A stretch of 64,000 nt of DNA from Prochlorococcus marinus str. MIT 9201. Lineage in GTDB: Bacteria > Cyanobacteriota > Cyanobacteriia > PCC-6307 > Cyanobiaceae. Made by a program: the position numbers and the translations under genes. The notes under the pieces were generated by a model. It was not told the origin of the DNA. It saw only the letters and a list, made by a program, of their open reading frames with translations, and made no database searches. Shown here in pieces: positions 23,807 through 32,335 of the stretch. Numbering within the stretch: position 1 is the stretch's first letter; every line of letters begins with the position of its first letter. The stretch lies in assembly GCF_000759955.1 (NCBI RefSeq), contig NZ_JNAL01000007.1, positions 1 through 64,000 of the forward strand, written 5' to 3'.

Positions 23807-23971
23807 CTAAATAGGATCAAATAAATTCATATCATTTGAATCTTGCTTTGGGATCTCATCTTGATTTGGTAATGAACAGAATCCGTCTTTGCAAATCATC
23901 TTATCTTTTGCAATACCTGTAGATTCTGAGAATATATTTTTGTTATTGTCATTTGAGGTTTCTTTCAGCAT
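23807..23971 (-). CDS. 54-aa hypothetical acidic protein
   Basis: MLKETSNDNNKNIFSESTGI, then DKMICKDGFCSLPNQDEIPK with a C-x4-C pair. Very polar and probably disordered outside the Cys loop. ATG start. A plus-strand open frame over it is a shadow. Function unknown. Confidence 0.5.
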   Translation of the reverse strand: MLKETSNDNNKNIFSESTGIAKDKMICKDGFCSLPNQDEIPKQDSNDMNLFDPI

Positions 23972-24394
23972 TTATATAAAAATTAAATCCAATATTAAAT
24001 TAATAACTCAATTTATTTTGATAAGCAACAAAATGATATTAATTATTTATTTACTTTTTTTGATTTGGCAAGTCTCTCCAAAATAGCGCCATGATATAAA
24101 TGAATAAAGATATAGAACAAATATAAAGTAAAGAATTTAGATGCATGTTTATTTATTGAAGAAAATTCTAAGAGAGGACCTTTCCAAAAAAAGGATTATT
24201 AAGGTTGGTAATTTTTAACGTATTAATCTATTGAATTCTAGTATTTGTTAAAGTTTTTTTATGATTTTCCCAATTTTTCATAGGAAAAAGTTTTTGAATA
24301 TTAGTTATGTACTTTTTTAGTTAGGAAAACTTATAAATCTAATAGTTAAGTCAATCAAATAAAAATTCTACATTTATAAATTTTTTTGTGATAG

Positions 24395-24535
24395 TTAAAT
24401 TCTATCTTTTTTTATTTCTGTTAAAGCTTTTCTACCTTCTTTAAGGGTTCTTAAGACAAGCCAGGAGAGAGAAAAAATGATAAGAATGGTAAGTATTATT
24501 AAAGAAATTAAAGTGGTATCGATATTATCAGCCAA
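24395..24535 (-). CDS. 46-aa single-span membrane protein, TTG start
   Basis: MADNIDTTLISLIILTILII, FSLSWLVLRTLKEGRKALTE: one helix with a basic cytoplasmic tail. Only a TTG fits the start. Function unknown. Confidence 0.45.
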   Translation of the reverse strand: MADNIDTTLISLIILTILIIFSLSWLVLRTLKEGRKALTEIKKDRI

Positions 24536-24585
24536 AATATTTTAACCCTATATAAAGGTTTTAAAATTTAAAATTCAATATAATA

Positions 24586-24765
24586 TCAAACGTTAGATTT
24601 AGAGTAAGCAGGAATAAGCATTCCCCCATCTTGGTCGTCATTATCGTCATCAAACCCTCCTCCAAGGATTAACTCTATGATTACAAGTAAAGCAATGGGA
24701 TAAAGACACCATAGTATTGCTATAAAAGGGCTTACAGAGGAAGAAGCTGGGTATAAATCTGTCAT
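24586..24765 (-). CDS. 59-aa single-span protein with acidic DDQDGG tail
   Basis: MTDLYPASSSVSPFIAILWC, one helix (YPIALLVIIELILGGG), then DDDNDDQDGGMLIPAYSKS. The Asp-rich D-D-Q-D-G-G-x-L-I stretch is also in the protein at 25906-26040. The acidic tail could bind divalent cations. ATG start. Function unknown. Confidence 0.6.
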   Translation of the reverse strand: MTDLYPASSSVSPFIAILWCLYPIALLVIIELILGGGFDDDNDDQDGGMLIPAYSKSNV

Positions 24766-25047
24766 TTAGTGATACTAATCTAAAGAAACAACAATTGTGG
24801 ATACTTTGGGTAGTGTAATTCGATATTTCTATACATATTCTGTAAAAACGTTTTTCTGTCGTATGAATAGATCTTCTGCATCTATTGATATTTTATTCTT
24901 CAATATGAATTTGAATAATAATTTTCTTAAACCTACTTAAAAACCAATAATGACATAATGAATCGCTCAATTGTTATTTTTTATACTTAACAATAATTGT
25001 ACAATTTTGATTCAAAAACTATTATTTATCTTGATTTTATAAATTTT

Positions 25048-25179
25048 ATGTTCTCTTTCACTTTTGATCCTTTGGCTGCGATATTTGGTATATCAGGAAT
25101 TGTAGGCTTCTTTTTCTTCGTTTCTGCTGCTAAGGGAACTTCAAGTATCAATACAAAACCAAAAAAGGAATTAGATTAG
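25048..25179 (+). CDS. 43-aa single-span membrane protein
   Basis: I take ATG at 25048 (MFSFTFDPLAAIFGISGIVG) over an upstream TTG at 24997. One helix (IVGFFFFVSAAKG) and a polar tail (NTKPKKELD). Size and topology resemble minor photosystem or NDH-1 subunits, but I do not recognise which. Confidence 0.5.
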   Translation: MFSFTFDPLAAIFGISGIVGFFFFVSAAKGTSSINTKPKKELD

Positions 25180-25245
25180 ATCTTATACAGTTAGAAAAAC
25201 TAAACTGAGATTTTATATCTAGTAACTTTAAAAGGCTTGTAATTC

Positions 25246-25416
25246 TTACTTATTCCATTGTTTAGAAATAAACTCAAGAAAATCTTTTAGGTCCTCTTCA
25301 GGACAATTTGTTTGTTTTTGTAAATCAATGCAAATTTGTTTTATATTTTCATAGGCCTTTTTTACTATTTCATTTTTTTCGATAACCTCAAAATATTCTT
25401 GATCAGTAAAAGGCAT
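25246..25416 (-). CDS. 56-aa hypothetical protein
   Basis: MPFTDQEYFEVIEKNEIVKK then YENIKQICIDLQKQTNCPEE and a C-terminal helix: a small soluble three-helix protein. ATG with GGGGAAA-type weak ribosome site. Function unknown. Confidence 0.5.
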   Translation of the reverse strand: MPFTDQEYFEVIEKNEIVKKAYENIKQICIDLQKQTNCPEEDLKDFLEFISKQWNK

Positions 25417-25508
25417 AGTATTATTTCCCCTTTTGAAAATTATGTATTAACTATATTTTATCTGTATTGACTTAACAATGAAGAAAGAAAAAATCTTTAT
25501 TATTACAT

Positions 25509-25784
25509 TTAGCTACCCAATCGATAATGTTTTTTCATACTCTTGGTTACTTCCCATTCGCAGAAAAGTCCAGCAGGAAACTCAACTAGATCTCCAGCTT
25601 TAATTACATAAATGTCACCGTTTTGCATACTTATTTTCGCTTGCCCTTCAATAATTAAGCAAATTTCCTTATCATAGTAATTCCAATGAAATTTACTTGG
25701 TTCACATTCCCAAATAGGCCAACTTTTTATTCCATACTGAATTATTGTGCTTGCACTACAAGGAGAAGTGATTTGAACTTTCAC
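25509..25784 (-). CDS. Cupin_3-type (DUF861) small protein
   Basis: 91 aa, one cupin domain. SWPIWECEPSKFHWNYYDKE, then CLIIEGQAKI (motif 1) and GDLVEFPAGLFCEWEV (motif 2) match the DUF861/EutQ-like cupins. Metal ligands are reduced, so binding rather than catalysis is possible. Such proteins are widespread in cyanobacteria without known role. ATG start. Confidence 0.75.
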   Translation of the reverse strand: MKVQITSPCSASTIIQYGIKSWPIWECEPSKFHWNYYDKEICLIIEGQAKISMQNGDIYVIKAGDLVEFPAGLFCEWEVTKSMKKHYRLGS

Positions 25785-25905
25785 GAAATATTTTGAATAT
25801 AAATTTTTTATATCTTACAAAAAAAAGAAATTTTTATTTTCGAGAATGTGTATTTGTTTACTGTCTTTTATTTTTTTTGGTTTACTATAAAAAAAACTTA
25901 AATTC

Positions 25906-26040
25906 ATGGATGAGCTCTCTGTATTGTCAATTTCATTATCTATAGCTTCTTTAGGGATATTTTTTTTATTTTTCGCGTCAAATGATGATGATGACCAAGA
26001 TGGAGGTAAGTTGATTAAATCATTCCAAAGAATTAATTAA
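25906..26040 (+). CDS. 44-aa single-span protein with DDQDGG tail
   Basis: MDELSVLSISLSIASLGIFF then LFFASNDDDDQDGGKLIKSF: one helix followed by the same acidic motif as the 59-aa protein at 24586. ATG start. It overlaps the convergent gene at 26037 by 4 nt. Function unknown. Confidence 0.55.
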   Translation: MDELSVLSISLSIASLGIFFLFFASNDDDDQDGGKLIKSFQRIN

Positions 26041-26159
26041 TTCCATGTAAAAAAAACATTTGATATAGATTTATAAACTACAAAGCCTGCATAAATGCAG
26101 CTTAGGAAAATAACATAAACTTCCCATGCGCCAAGTCTCTTTTTCTTTAAAATTTTCAT
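26037..26159 (-). CDS. 40-aa single-span membrane protein
   Basis: A basic start (MKILKKKRLGAWEVYVIF) leads into one helix (VIFLSCIYAGFVVY), ending SNVFFTWN. ATG start. Function unknown. Confidence 0.5.
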   Translation of the reverse strand: MKILKKKRLGAWEVYVIFLSCIYAGFVVYKSISNVFFTWN

Positions 26160-26236
26160 TTTTCATATTGTTTATAAGCTAATTTTATTTAATATGATTT
26201 TTCTTAACATGAGTATTTTTTACATTAACTCAGGGA

Positions 26237-27109
26237 TTAAAGAATTATTAATGTCAAGCCTAAAAATAAAAAACAAGTAAAAAATATAATTTTTTTTGTA
26301 ATTTCTCTTTCCTCATTCTTAGCAAAAAGTAATGAGATTACTGGAGATGTGCTTAATAAAGCCCATCCTATTCCTATGGGAAGGGATTTAAATACAATTT
26401 GTTGTAGCAATATTCCTAAATTGGTTCCAAGAAGTATTGAAAGCAAGAATCTTTTTTGTTGTTTTTTTTCCATATTTTTTAAGAAAAAATTAAGCTTAAA
26501 TCCTTTTAGAGTAATCAAAAAAATTATTGCACCTAATAATCTTATCTCAGTTGTAAGGAGAGGAGATAAATTGCTTTGAAGGAAAACCATTCTTGAAAAA
26601 AGACCTCCAATTACAGCACATAAAACTGATAAAAAAGGAAAAGTAAAAATTTTAAAACTATTTTTTTCTGAGAAATGCAAATTTGCGTGTTTAAAATCGT
26701 TTTCTTTTTTGAGAATTATGAAAAGCGAAATCGATACTATGATTATTCCAATCCATGATTTAGGTGTTAAATTTTCATTAATAAAAATTTCTCCTGATAA
26801 AGCAGCCATTAAGGGAGAAAGAGTTTCTATAGATAAAGTTTTTCTTGTGCCAATTGTTTGTAATGACTTTAGGTAGAAAGTATCACCTAAACCAATACCT
26901 ATTATTCCACTAATTAGTAAGATAAATATATATTTTAATTCAGTTGCAGGAAAAAGATTGATTAAGGCAGGTATAAAAACTACAAAGGCTATTATATTTT
27001 TTATTAAATTAATATCTATTGATTTATATTTTTGAGTTTGCGAGCGCCAAATAAAGCATGCAAAAGTCCAAGATGTAGCGGCGCCAAAAGCAGAAAGGAT
27101 TCCAATCAA
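26237..27109 (-). CDS. EamA/DMT-superfamily transporter
   Basis: 290 aa with ten helices in two EamA repeats. Landmarks: GIIGIGLGDTFYLKSLQTIG, TLSPLMAALSGEIF..E.LTP.SWIG in repeat 1, and IGIGWALLSTSPVISLLFAK in repeat 2. Such proteins export metabolites, often amino acids or nucleotide sugars; substrate cannot be told. TTG start, as no ATG precedes the first helix. Confidence 0.8.
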   Translation of the reverse strand: MIGILSAFGAATSWTFACFIWRSQTQKYKSIDINLIKNIIAFVVFIPALINLFPATELKYIFILLISGIIGIGLGDTFYLKSLQTIGTRKTLSIETLSPLMAALSGEIFINENLTPKSWIGIIIVSISLFIILKKENDFKHANLHFSEKNSFKIFTFPFLSVLCAVIGGLFSRMVFLQSNLSPLLTTEIRLLGAIIFLITLKGFKLNFFLKNMEKKQQKRFLLSILLGTNLGILLQQIVFKSLPIGIGWALLSTSPVISLLFAKNEEREITKKIIFFTCFLFLGLTLIIL

Positions 27110-27129
27110 AACGAATAATTTTTAGAAAT

Positions 27130-27228
27130 TTATTTTACAAATTGTGTGAATACTAAAAAGAATACATAAAAAAGAATCAATATGCCTGGTAAATACTGAA
27201 TTAATGATTTGAAATTATTTGGCTTCAT
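27130..27228 (-). CDS. 32-aa single-span membrane peptide
   Basis: MKPNNFKSLIQYLPGILILF then YVFFLVFTQFVK: one helix after an amphipathic start. ATG start. Function unknown. Confidence 0.45.
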   Translation of the reverse strand: MKPNNFKSLIQYLPGILILFYVFFLVFTQFVK

Positions 27229-27255
27229 ATTTACTAAAAAAATAATTTATTAATT

Positions 27256-27492
27256 TTAAACAGTTTTTTTATTACTAGGGTATAAACTTTCTAACTTCTT
27301 TCTTCTTTCAACTTTCGCATTAATTCTTTCTTCTTTTTCTTTTTTCTTGATCTCATCATTTATCTTGTTTTGTCTATATCCAAACCAAAGTAGAACCCAA
27401 ATAACAGAAGTTATTAAGAGAAGAGCTGTATATTGGCCTGTCATAGGAAAACTGGCCTCAGAATATTTAACGTAAGAAAATATTGAACTCAT
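27256..27492 (-). CDS. 78-aa single-span membrane protein
   Basis: TGQYTALLLITSVIWVLLWF is one helix near residue 20-38, followed by a highly charged helix (NKINDEIKKKEKEERINAKV). Topology is N-out, long basic tail in. ATG start. Function unknown. Confidence 0.6.
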   Translation of the reverse strand: MSSIFSYVKYSEASFPMTGQYTALLLITSVIWVLLWFGYRQNKINDEIKKKEKEERINAKVERRKKLESLYPSNKKTV

Positions 27493-27642
27493 TTAATAAA
27501 GTTAAAGCATAAAAATAACGACTGCGTTGATTTCTTTTAGAAATTTAAAAAATTAGTTAATTGCAGCTATTTATTATGTAGTTTTATAGTTTTTGGAGTA
27601 ATTTTTCTTTGTAACTCCTTGCTATTATCAAATTGAAGCATA

Positions 27643-28890
27643 TTGAATAATAAGTTTTTGGAACCTTTTGATTTGGCAGTCGTAGGAGGAGGTGCAGCTG
27701 GTTTTATGACAGCAATTACTGCTGCTGAACATGGAGTAAAAAGGATAATAATTCTTGAAGGCACTTCAAAACTTATGGAGAAAGTAAGGATTAGTGGAGG
27801 TGGAAGATGTAACGTCACTAATGCGACATGGATACCGAATGAACTAGTTGATAATTACCCCAGAGGTGGAATTCAGCTCTTGGAATCATTTAATCGTTTT
27901 GCAGCTGGAGATGTATATGATTGGTTTGAGAAAAAAGGGTTAAAATTAAAAATTGAGGAAGATCTAAGAGTATTCCCAACGTCTAATTCTTCTTCAGATG
28001 TTATTGATTGTTTGAGAAAAAGTGCTTTATCAAAAAACGTAGAGATATTAACAAAATTTTTTGTAAAAGAAATTTCAAAAACTCCAGATAATATATTCAA
28101 TATTTTTAGTCTTAAAAAAGCAAAGGTAATTTCAAAAAATATTGCACTTTCAACTGGAGGTAATCCAAGCGGATATAAGTTAGCTCAGAATCTTGGACAT
28201 AAAATTGTTAAACCCGTACCATCGCTTTTTACTTTTTCAACACAAGAACCAAATTTGGATGAATGTAGTGGGGTATCGATAAAGGACATAGATATAGAAA
28301 TTAAATTAAACAATAAGAATTTTCAAAATAGAGGCGATTTACTAATAACTCATTGGGGTTTCAGTGGGCCAGCAGTATTAAAACTTTCATCCATTGCAGC
28401 AAGGGAACTTTATAGCCAAAAATATAAATTTAACCTAATTATCAAATGGTCTTCCTTAAGTTATGAGGACTTAAAAGAAAAAGTTAATTATTTAAGATTA
28501 AATAAAGGCAAGGTAAATCTAATTAACAGTAGACCTGTTCCACTATTAACAAAAAGATTATGGATTTTTTTATTGAAGAAAATAGGTATTGGTAAAGAGA
28601 AAAAGTGGGCTGATTTACTGGCGGATGAAAGGGAGAAAATGATAAATATTCTAATGAGGGATAAATATATAATTTCGGGCAAAGGTCCATTTGGAGAGGA
28701 ATTTGTAACTTCCGGAGGCGTAAAAATTAATGAAGTTAATTTTAAAAGTATGGAGAGCTTAATTTGTCCAGGGTTATTTTTTTCTGGAGAAGTTTTGGAT
28801 GTTGATGGGATTACAGGTGGATTTAATTTTCAACATTGTTGGACAAGTGGATGGATCGCTGGGATGGCAGTCTCAAAGTTAAATCATTAA
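27643..28890 (+). CDS. HI0933-family NAD(P)/FAD-dependent oxidoreductase
   Basis: 415 aa. FDLAVVGGGAAGFMTAITAA is the FAD Rossmann motif, then KVRISGGGRCNVTN, the family signature, and GEVLDVDGITGGFNFQHCWT with SGWIAG at the C-terminus. The family includes BaiN-like flavin reductases and the so-called aminoacetone oxidases; substrate here is unknown. Length is normal. TTG start at 27643; no suitable ATG exists before the Rossmann strand. Confidence 0.85.
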   Translation: MNNKFLEPFDLAVVGGGAAGFMTAITAAEHGVKRIIILEGTSKLMEKVRISGGGRCNVTNATWIPNELVDNYPRGGIQLLESFNRFAAGDVYDWFEKKGLKLKIEEDLRVFPTSNSSSDVIDCLRKSALSKNVEILTKFFVKEISKTPDNIFNIFSLKKAKVISKNIALSTGGNPSGYKLAQNLGHKIVKPVPSLFTFSTQEPNLDECSGVSIKDIDIEIKLNNKNFQNRGDLLITHWGFSGPAVLKLSSIAARELYSQKYKFNLIIKWSSLSYEDLKEKVNYLRLNKGKVNLINSRPVPLLTKRLWIFLLKKIGIGKEKKWADLLADEREKMINILMRDKYIISGKGPFGEEFVTSGGVKINEVNFKSMESLICPGLFFSGEVLDVDGITGGFNFQHCWTSGWIAGMAVSKLNH

Positions 28891-28892
28891 AT

Positions 28893-28937
28893 AATAAATT
28901 AATAAGTAATAAATCAGTAAGTAACAAATCAATAAGT
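28893..28937 (+). repeat. Three 15-bp imperfect tandem repeats
   Basis: AATAAATTAATAAGT, AATAAATCAGTAAGT and AACAAATCAATAAGT follow each other directly, 3 nt after the flavoprotein stop. Probably a small slippage array in the 3' region. Confidence 0.75.
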
Positions 28938-29021
28938 TTATCTTTTTTTTATTAAGTATTAGACGGAAAAAGTTTTTTGAAGAAACTTTAATTTTAAAGT
29001 TTTAATTATTGGTGAAGATTA

Positions 29022-29771
29022 ATGCAGAATCTTGTATCAAAAAAAGAAGAAGAGGAAAGAAGATTAAAAGCTTTAGCAGAATATAGAATTTTGGGAACCA
29101 AGCCAGAATCATGCTATGACGATATTACAAAAATTGCTGCTACAACCTGTAATGTGCCTATTTCTTTAATGACTTTGGTAGACAAAGATAAACAATGGTT
29201 TAAATCCAAAATAGGACTTCAAATATCAGAAACTAGAAGAGATTGGTCTTTTTGTACCCATGCAATAAAAGAAAATAGTCCATTAATTATCCATGATGCT
29301 TTCCAAGATGAAAGATTTATAAATAATCCATTGGTAACAGGAGACCCCAAGATTCGTTTTTATGCAGGTTTTCCCCTTAGAAATAGTGATGGTAATAAAC
29401 TTGGTACTCTTTGTGTAATAGATAGAAAGCCAGGCAATCTAACTACACAACAATTCAATATTATGGAATTATTATCCAAGCAAATAGTTTCATTTTTAGA
29501 GCTTAGAAAAAAGTCATTGAACTTGCTAGAGGCATTGTCTAACTTGCACAAACAGGAAGGTATTTTATCTGTCTGTTCATATTGCAGAGAAGTGAAAAAT
29601 AAGGAGGGCGATTGGATGCATTTAGAAAAATATCTTTCGAAAATTAGTGATATTAGATTTAGTCATGGGGTTTGTGATAATTGTATGGAAAAACATTTCC
29701 CAGATGTAATCGAAGTATGGAATAAAAAGGATTTTTTTGAAGATGGCCAGAAAAGGTATTTAGAGTCTTAG
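29022..29771 (+). CDS. GAF-domain protein with C-terminal Cys4 module
   Basis: 249 aa. A GAF domain fills residues 20-165 (EYRILGTKPESCYDDITKIA.., LVDKDKQWFKS, FCTHAI, YAGFPLRNSDGNKLGTLCVI). After a short helix comes CSYCREVKNKEGDWMHLEKY and SHGVCDNCMEKHFPD, a two-CxxC module also found at the end of some GAF and response-regulator proteins. No kinase, GGDEF or HTH domain follows, so output is probably through the Zn-like module or partner binding. Cytoplasmic sensor, ligand unknown. ATG start. Confidence 0.75.
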   Translation: MQNLVSKKEEEERRLKALAEYRILGTKPESCYDDITKIAATTCNVPISLMTLVDKDKQWFKSKIGLQISETRRDWSFCTHAIKENSPLIIHDAFQDERFINNPLVTGDPKIRFYAGFPLRNSDGNKLGTLCVIDRKPGNLTTQQFNIMELLSKQIVSFLELRKKSLNLLEALSNLHKQEGILSVCSYCREVKNKEGDWMHLEKYLSKISDIRFSHGVCDNCMEKHFPDVIEVWNKKDFFEDGQKRYLES

Positions 29772-29858
29772 ATTTAATACCTTGCTTTTAAGTTATTAAT
29801 TTATTTCTAAACAAATTCTTCATTTGGGGGTTAGGATTGTATAAATTTTGACTTGAAC

Positions 29859-30344
29859 ATGTTATTAGGAACTTTATTAACAGGTGAAATTGCTAAAAGT
29901 GCATTAGTAGCATATGTTCATTATTTAGGAATTATCTTGTGTTTCGGTTCTCTTTTGTTTGAAAGATTGACTCTCAAAGTAGATCTTAATAGAAATGAGA
30001 CTATCTCAATGATAATTGCTGATGTGGTTTATGGTTTGGCAGGAGTTGCAATATTAGTTACTGGAATTTTGCGTGTTAAGTATTTTGGTCAAGGAGGTGA
30101 TTTCTATACAGGTAACCCTGTGTTTTGGATAAAGGTTTCTCTTTACATTTTGGTTGGATTACTTTCTTTGTACCCAACAACAACATATATCTTGTGGGCT
30201 ATTCCATTAAGTAAGAATAAATTACCTGAAATATCTGAGAATCTAGTTAAGAGGTTCAGACTTATCATCACTACTGAATTAGTAGGCTTTGCAACAATAC
30301 CATTTTTTGCAACTCTTATGGCTAGAGGTGTAGGTTTAGGTTGA
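29859..30344 (+). CDS. DUF2214 family membrane protein
   Basis: 161 aa with four helices: SALVAYVHYLGIILCFGSLL, VVYGLAGVAILVTGILRVKY, a third near 100 and a fourth near 140. The H-Y-x-G..FG..L.E start and GILRV..F..G..FY..NP..W.K fit DUF2214. His at helix 1 might bind haem (inference). I take ATG at 29859; a TTG 6 nt upstream is also possible. Its TGA overlaps the next start. Confidence 0.75.
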   Translation: MLLGTLLTGEIAKSALVAYVHYLGIILCFGSLLFERLTLKVDLNRNETISMIIADVVYGLAGVAILVTGILRVKYFGQGGDFYTGNPVFWIKVSLYILVGLLSLYPTTTYILWAIPLSKNKLPEISENLVKRFRLIITTELVGFATIPFFATLMARGVGLG

Positions 30345-30877
30345 AAAATTTATTTCTAGAAAGAAATTGTTTAATAAGTGCTAACAAACTATATAGATGG
30401 AGTTTAAGTTATAAGATTTCTAAATCTACAAAAGAAATTATTTTCATAGGTTTAAATCCCTCATTATCGGATGAAGTTTTTTTGGATAATACAACAAAAA
30501 AGATAATCAAAATTTCGAAAAACAATAATTATGGAAAAGTAAAATTAATAAATCTATTTGCTCTTATTGCAAGCAAACCAGAAAAACTTTTTAATCACAA
30601 AAATCCTGTGGGTCATCTAAACAATAACCATATTAATAAAAACTTAAAACAATGGTCAGAAAATAAAAATTGTGATTTATGGTTAGGTTGGGGTAACAAA
30701 GGGAAATTTCTTAATAGAAATAAAAAAATATCAAAAAAAATAATGCAATATAACTCAATTAGGAAAAATAATTTTGATAATCCTCTTGGACCGCTTTTAA
30801 TTAAGAAAACAATCAAAGATAATCCAATACATCCTCTATACTGTTCTGATAATTCGATCCTCCAATCTTATTTTTAG
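30341..30877 (+). CDS. DUF1643 family protein
   Basis: 178 aa. YRWSLSYKISKSTKEIIFIG then LNPSLSDEVFLDNTTKKIIK and VKLINLFALIASKPEKLFNH are the DUF1643 landmarks; WLGWGNKGKFLNRNKKI follows. It may be distantly related to uracil-glycosylase-like folds, function unknown. TTG start in a TTGA overlap with the DUF2214 gene, so coupled. Confidence 0.8.
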   Translation: MKNLFLERNCLISANKLYRWSLSYKISKSTKEIIFIGLNPSLSDEVFLDNTTKKIIKISKNNNYGKVKLINLFALIASKPEKLFNHKNPVGHLNNNHINKNLKQWSENKNCDLWLGWGNKGKFLNRNKKISKKIMQYNSIRKNNFDNPLGPLLIKKTIKDNPIHPLYCSDNSILQSYF

Positions 30878-30959
30878 GTAGTAAGGCTCAAATGCAAACC
30901 AGTATTTTTAGCTATTCCATTAAATATGTGTTAATTTCTATTTTTTAAGTTAACCTTAT

Positions 30960-31088
30960 ATGAAAATTTCAAAGCAACTAAATAAACTAAAAAACTTGAA
31001 TGTTGAGGCAGAAAAATGTTCTACGAGAGAAGAAGCAAAAAAAATAATTAATAAAGCAAATAAAGCACAAAGTAAAATTAACAAATAA
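30960..31088 (+). CDS. 42-aa Lys-rich hypothetical protein
   Basis: MKISKQLNKLKNLNVEAEKC then STREEAKKIINKANKAQSKI: two basic helices. ATG start. Possibly nucleic-acid binding by charge alone. Function unknown. Confidence 0.45.
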   Translation: MKISKQLNKLKNLNVEAEKCSTREEAKKIINKANKAQSKINK

Positions 31089-31174
31089 ATAAAAAGTAAT
31101 TTCACTTATTCATAATTTATAATTTTCAAAATATTTAATTTACACAAATACACCATATTTATTTCTTAGTATTT

Positions 31175-31906
31175 ATGTCTTTGAAAATAATTAAAATAAG
31201 GAAATCTTACGAAAGATTTAGATCGACTAGAGAATGGCTAAATTCGATGCATTCATTTTCTTTCGCAGAGCATAGAGATCCAAAATGGGATAATTTTGGG
31301 AAAATTAGAGTTATAAACGAAGATATTATTTCTCCTAATGCAGGATTTAATACACATTCTCATGCAAATATGGAAATAATTACTGTTGTAACAAAAGGAG
31401 CAATAACTCATAGAGACTCTTTAAATAATCTTGGAAAAATTCACAAAGATGAAGTACAAGTTATGTCTGCTGGTACTGGAATCTCTCATAGCGAGAAGAA
31501 TGAAGAAAATGAGACCTGTAAGTTGTTCCAGATTTGGATATACCCTCAAAAAGAAAATATCAACCCCCGATATGATCAAATTTCATTAAATGAAAAGTTG
31601 TGGGATAATCTTATTTTTAATTACAAAGACGTAAAAAATAATAAGCTTTTTCTAAATCAAAGTATCTCTTTATGGCGTTGTAAATATAAGCCAATTAAAG
31701 AAAAAAAATTGCCATTAAAAATAGATAAATATAATTGGATACAAATAATAGAAGGTAATCTTTTATTAAAAAGTAAAGACTCCAAATCAAATATATGTCT
31801 CGAATCAGGAGATGGCTTGGGTTTTGAAGTTAATTATTATGATGATGTCTCTATAGATACTGAAAAAGACCTAGATTTTCTCTTATTTTCGATGCCTTCC
31901 TTGTAA
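31175..31906 (+). CDS. Pirin family protein (YhhW-like)
   Basis: 243 aa bicupin. FSFAEHRDPKWDNFGKIRVI, FNTHSHANMEIITVVTKGAI and GTGISHSEKNEENE supply the pirin His/Glu metal site. Some pirins have quercetin 2,3-dioxygenase activity; the physiological role in cyanobacteria is unknown. Length normal. ATG start. Confidence 0.85.
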   Translation: MSLKIIKIRKSYERFRSTREWLNSMHSFSFAEHRDPKWDNFGKIRVINEDIISPNAGFNTHSHANMEIITVVTKGAITHRDSLNNLGKIHKDEVQVMSAGTGISHSEKNEENETCKLFQIWIYPQKENINPRYDQISLNEKLWDNLIFNYKDVKNNKLFLNQSISLWRCKYKPIKEKKLPLKIDKYNWIQIIEGNLLLKSKDSKSNICLESGDGLGFEVNYYDDVSIDTEKDLDFLLFSMPSL

Positions 31907-31920
31907 TTTATGTGTTACTT

Positions 31921-32235
31921 TTACCCATCAACTCCTTTATTAAAAGCATTTAAGGCTTGCAAGGCCATATTAAGGTGAACTTCCATAGCACCAAGAGCAA
32001 TTAAAGAATTCGGTGATCTATCTTTTAGTAAATTTTCTTTTCTTTTTGATAACTCATTAACTACTTTCTTAGTTGAAGCTTCCCAAGTGTTTATTAACTC
32101 TTCAAATTCTCTTTTTTCGGAACTTTCTATTTCTGCTAATTCATCAGAAAAATGAGAATCCTTTTGTGCCTTAAGCATCAAGTAACTTAATTTTTTATGA
32201 CTTATTGCTTGAGGTAAATTGTTAGATTCACTCAT
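31921..32235 (-). CDS. 104-aa helical hypothetical protein
   Basis: All-helical: MSESNNLPQAISHKKLSYLM, FEELINTWEASTKKVVNELS, and ALGAMEVHLNMALQALNAFN. Convergent with the pirin gene. No Cys or membrane span. I recognise it only as a conserved picocyanobacterial type. Confidence 0.6.
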   Translation of the reverse strand: MSESNNLPQAISHKKLSYLMLKAQKDSHFSDELAEIESSEKREFEELINTWEASTKKVVNELSKRKENLLKDRSPNSLIALGAMEVHLNMALQALNAFNKGVDG

Positions 32236-32238
32236 TAC

Positions 32239-32335
32239 TTACAGTAAACTTATAATAAAAATCTAACTAATTAAGTGAATATTTGCTAGGGGGAGACGGT
32301 TGTGATGACCGACCTGAAAATTACGAAAAGATACT
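32239..32335. other. GC-rich hairpin between murD and upstream gene
   Basis: CGGT-tgtgatg-ACCG (32297-32311), flanked by AGGGGGA and ACCT, forms a small stable hairpin 25 nt before the murD stop end. No T-tract on either side, so its role is unclear. Confidence 0.3.

Noticed and set aside
23889-24086. 65-codon plus-strand frame
   Set aside because: Antisense to the 54-aa Cys-loop gene and hydrophobic without order.
28893-28937. CRISPR-like array
   Set aside because: Only three 15-bp units with no spacers; a simple tandem repeat. No CRISPR array or cas gene was seen in the window.
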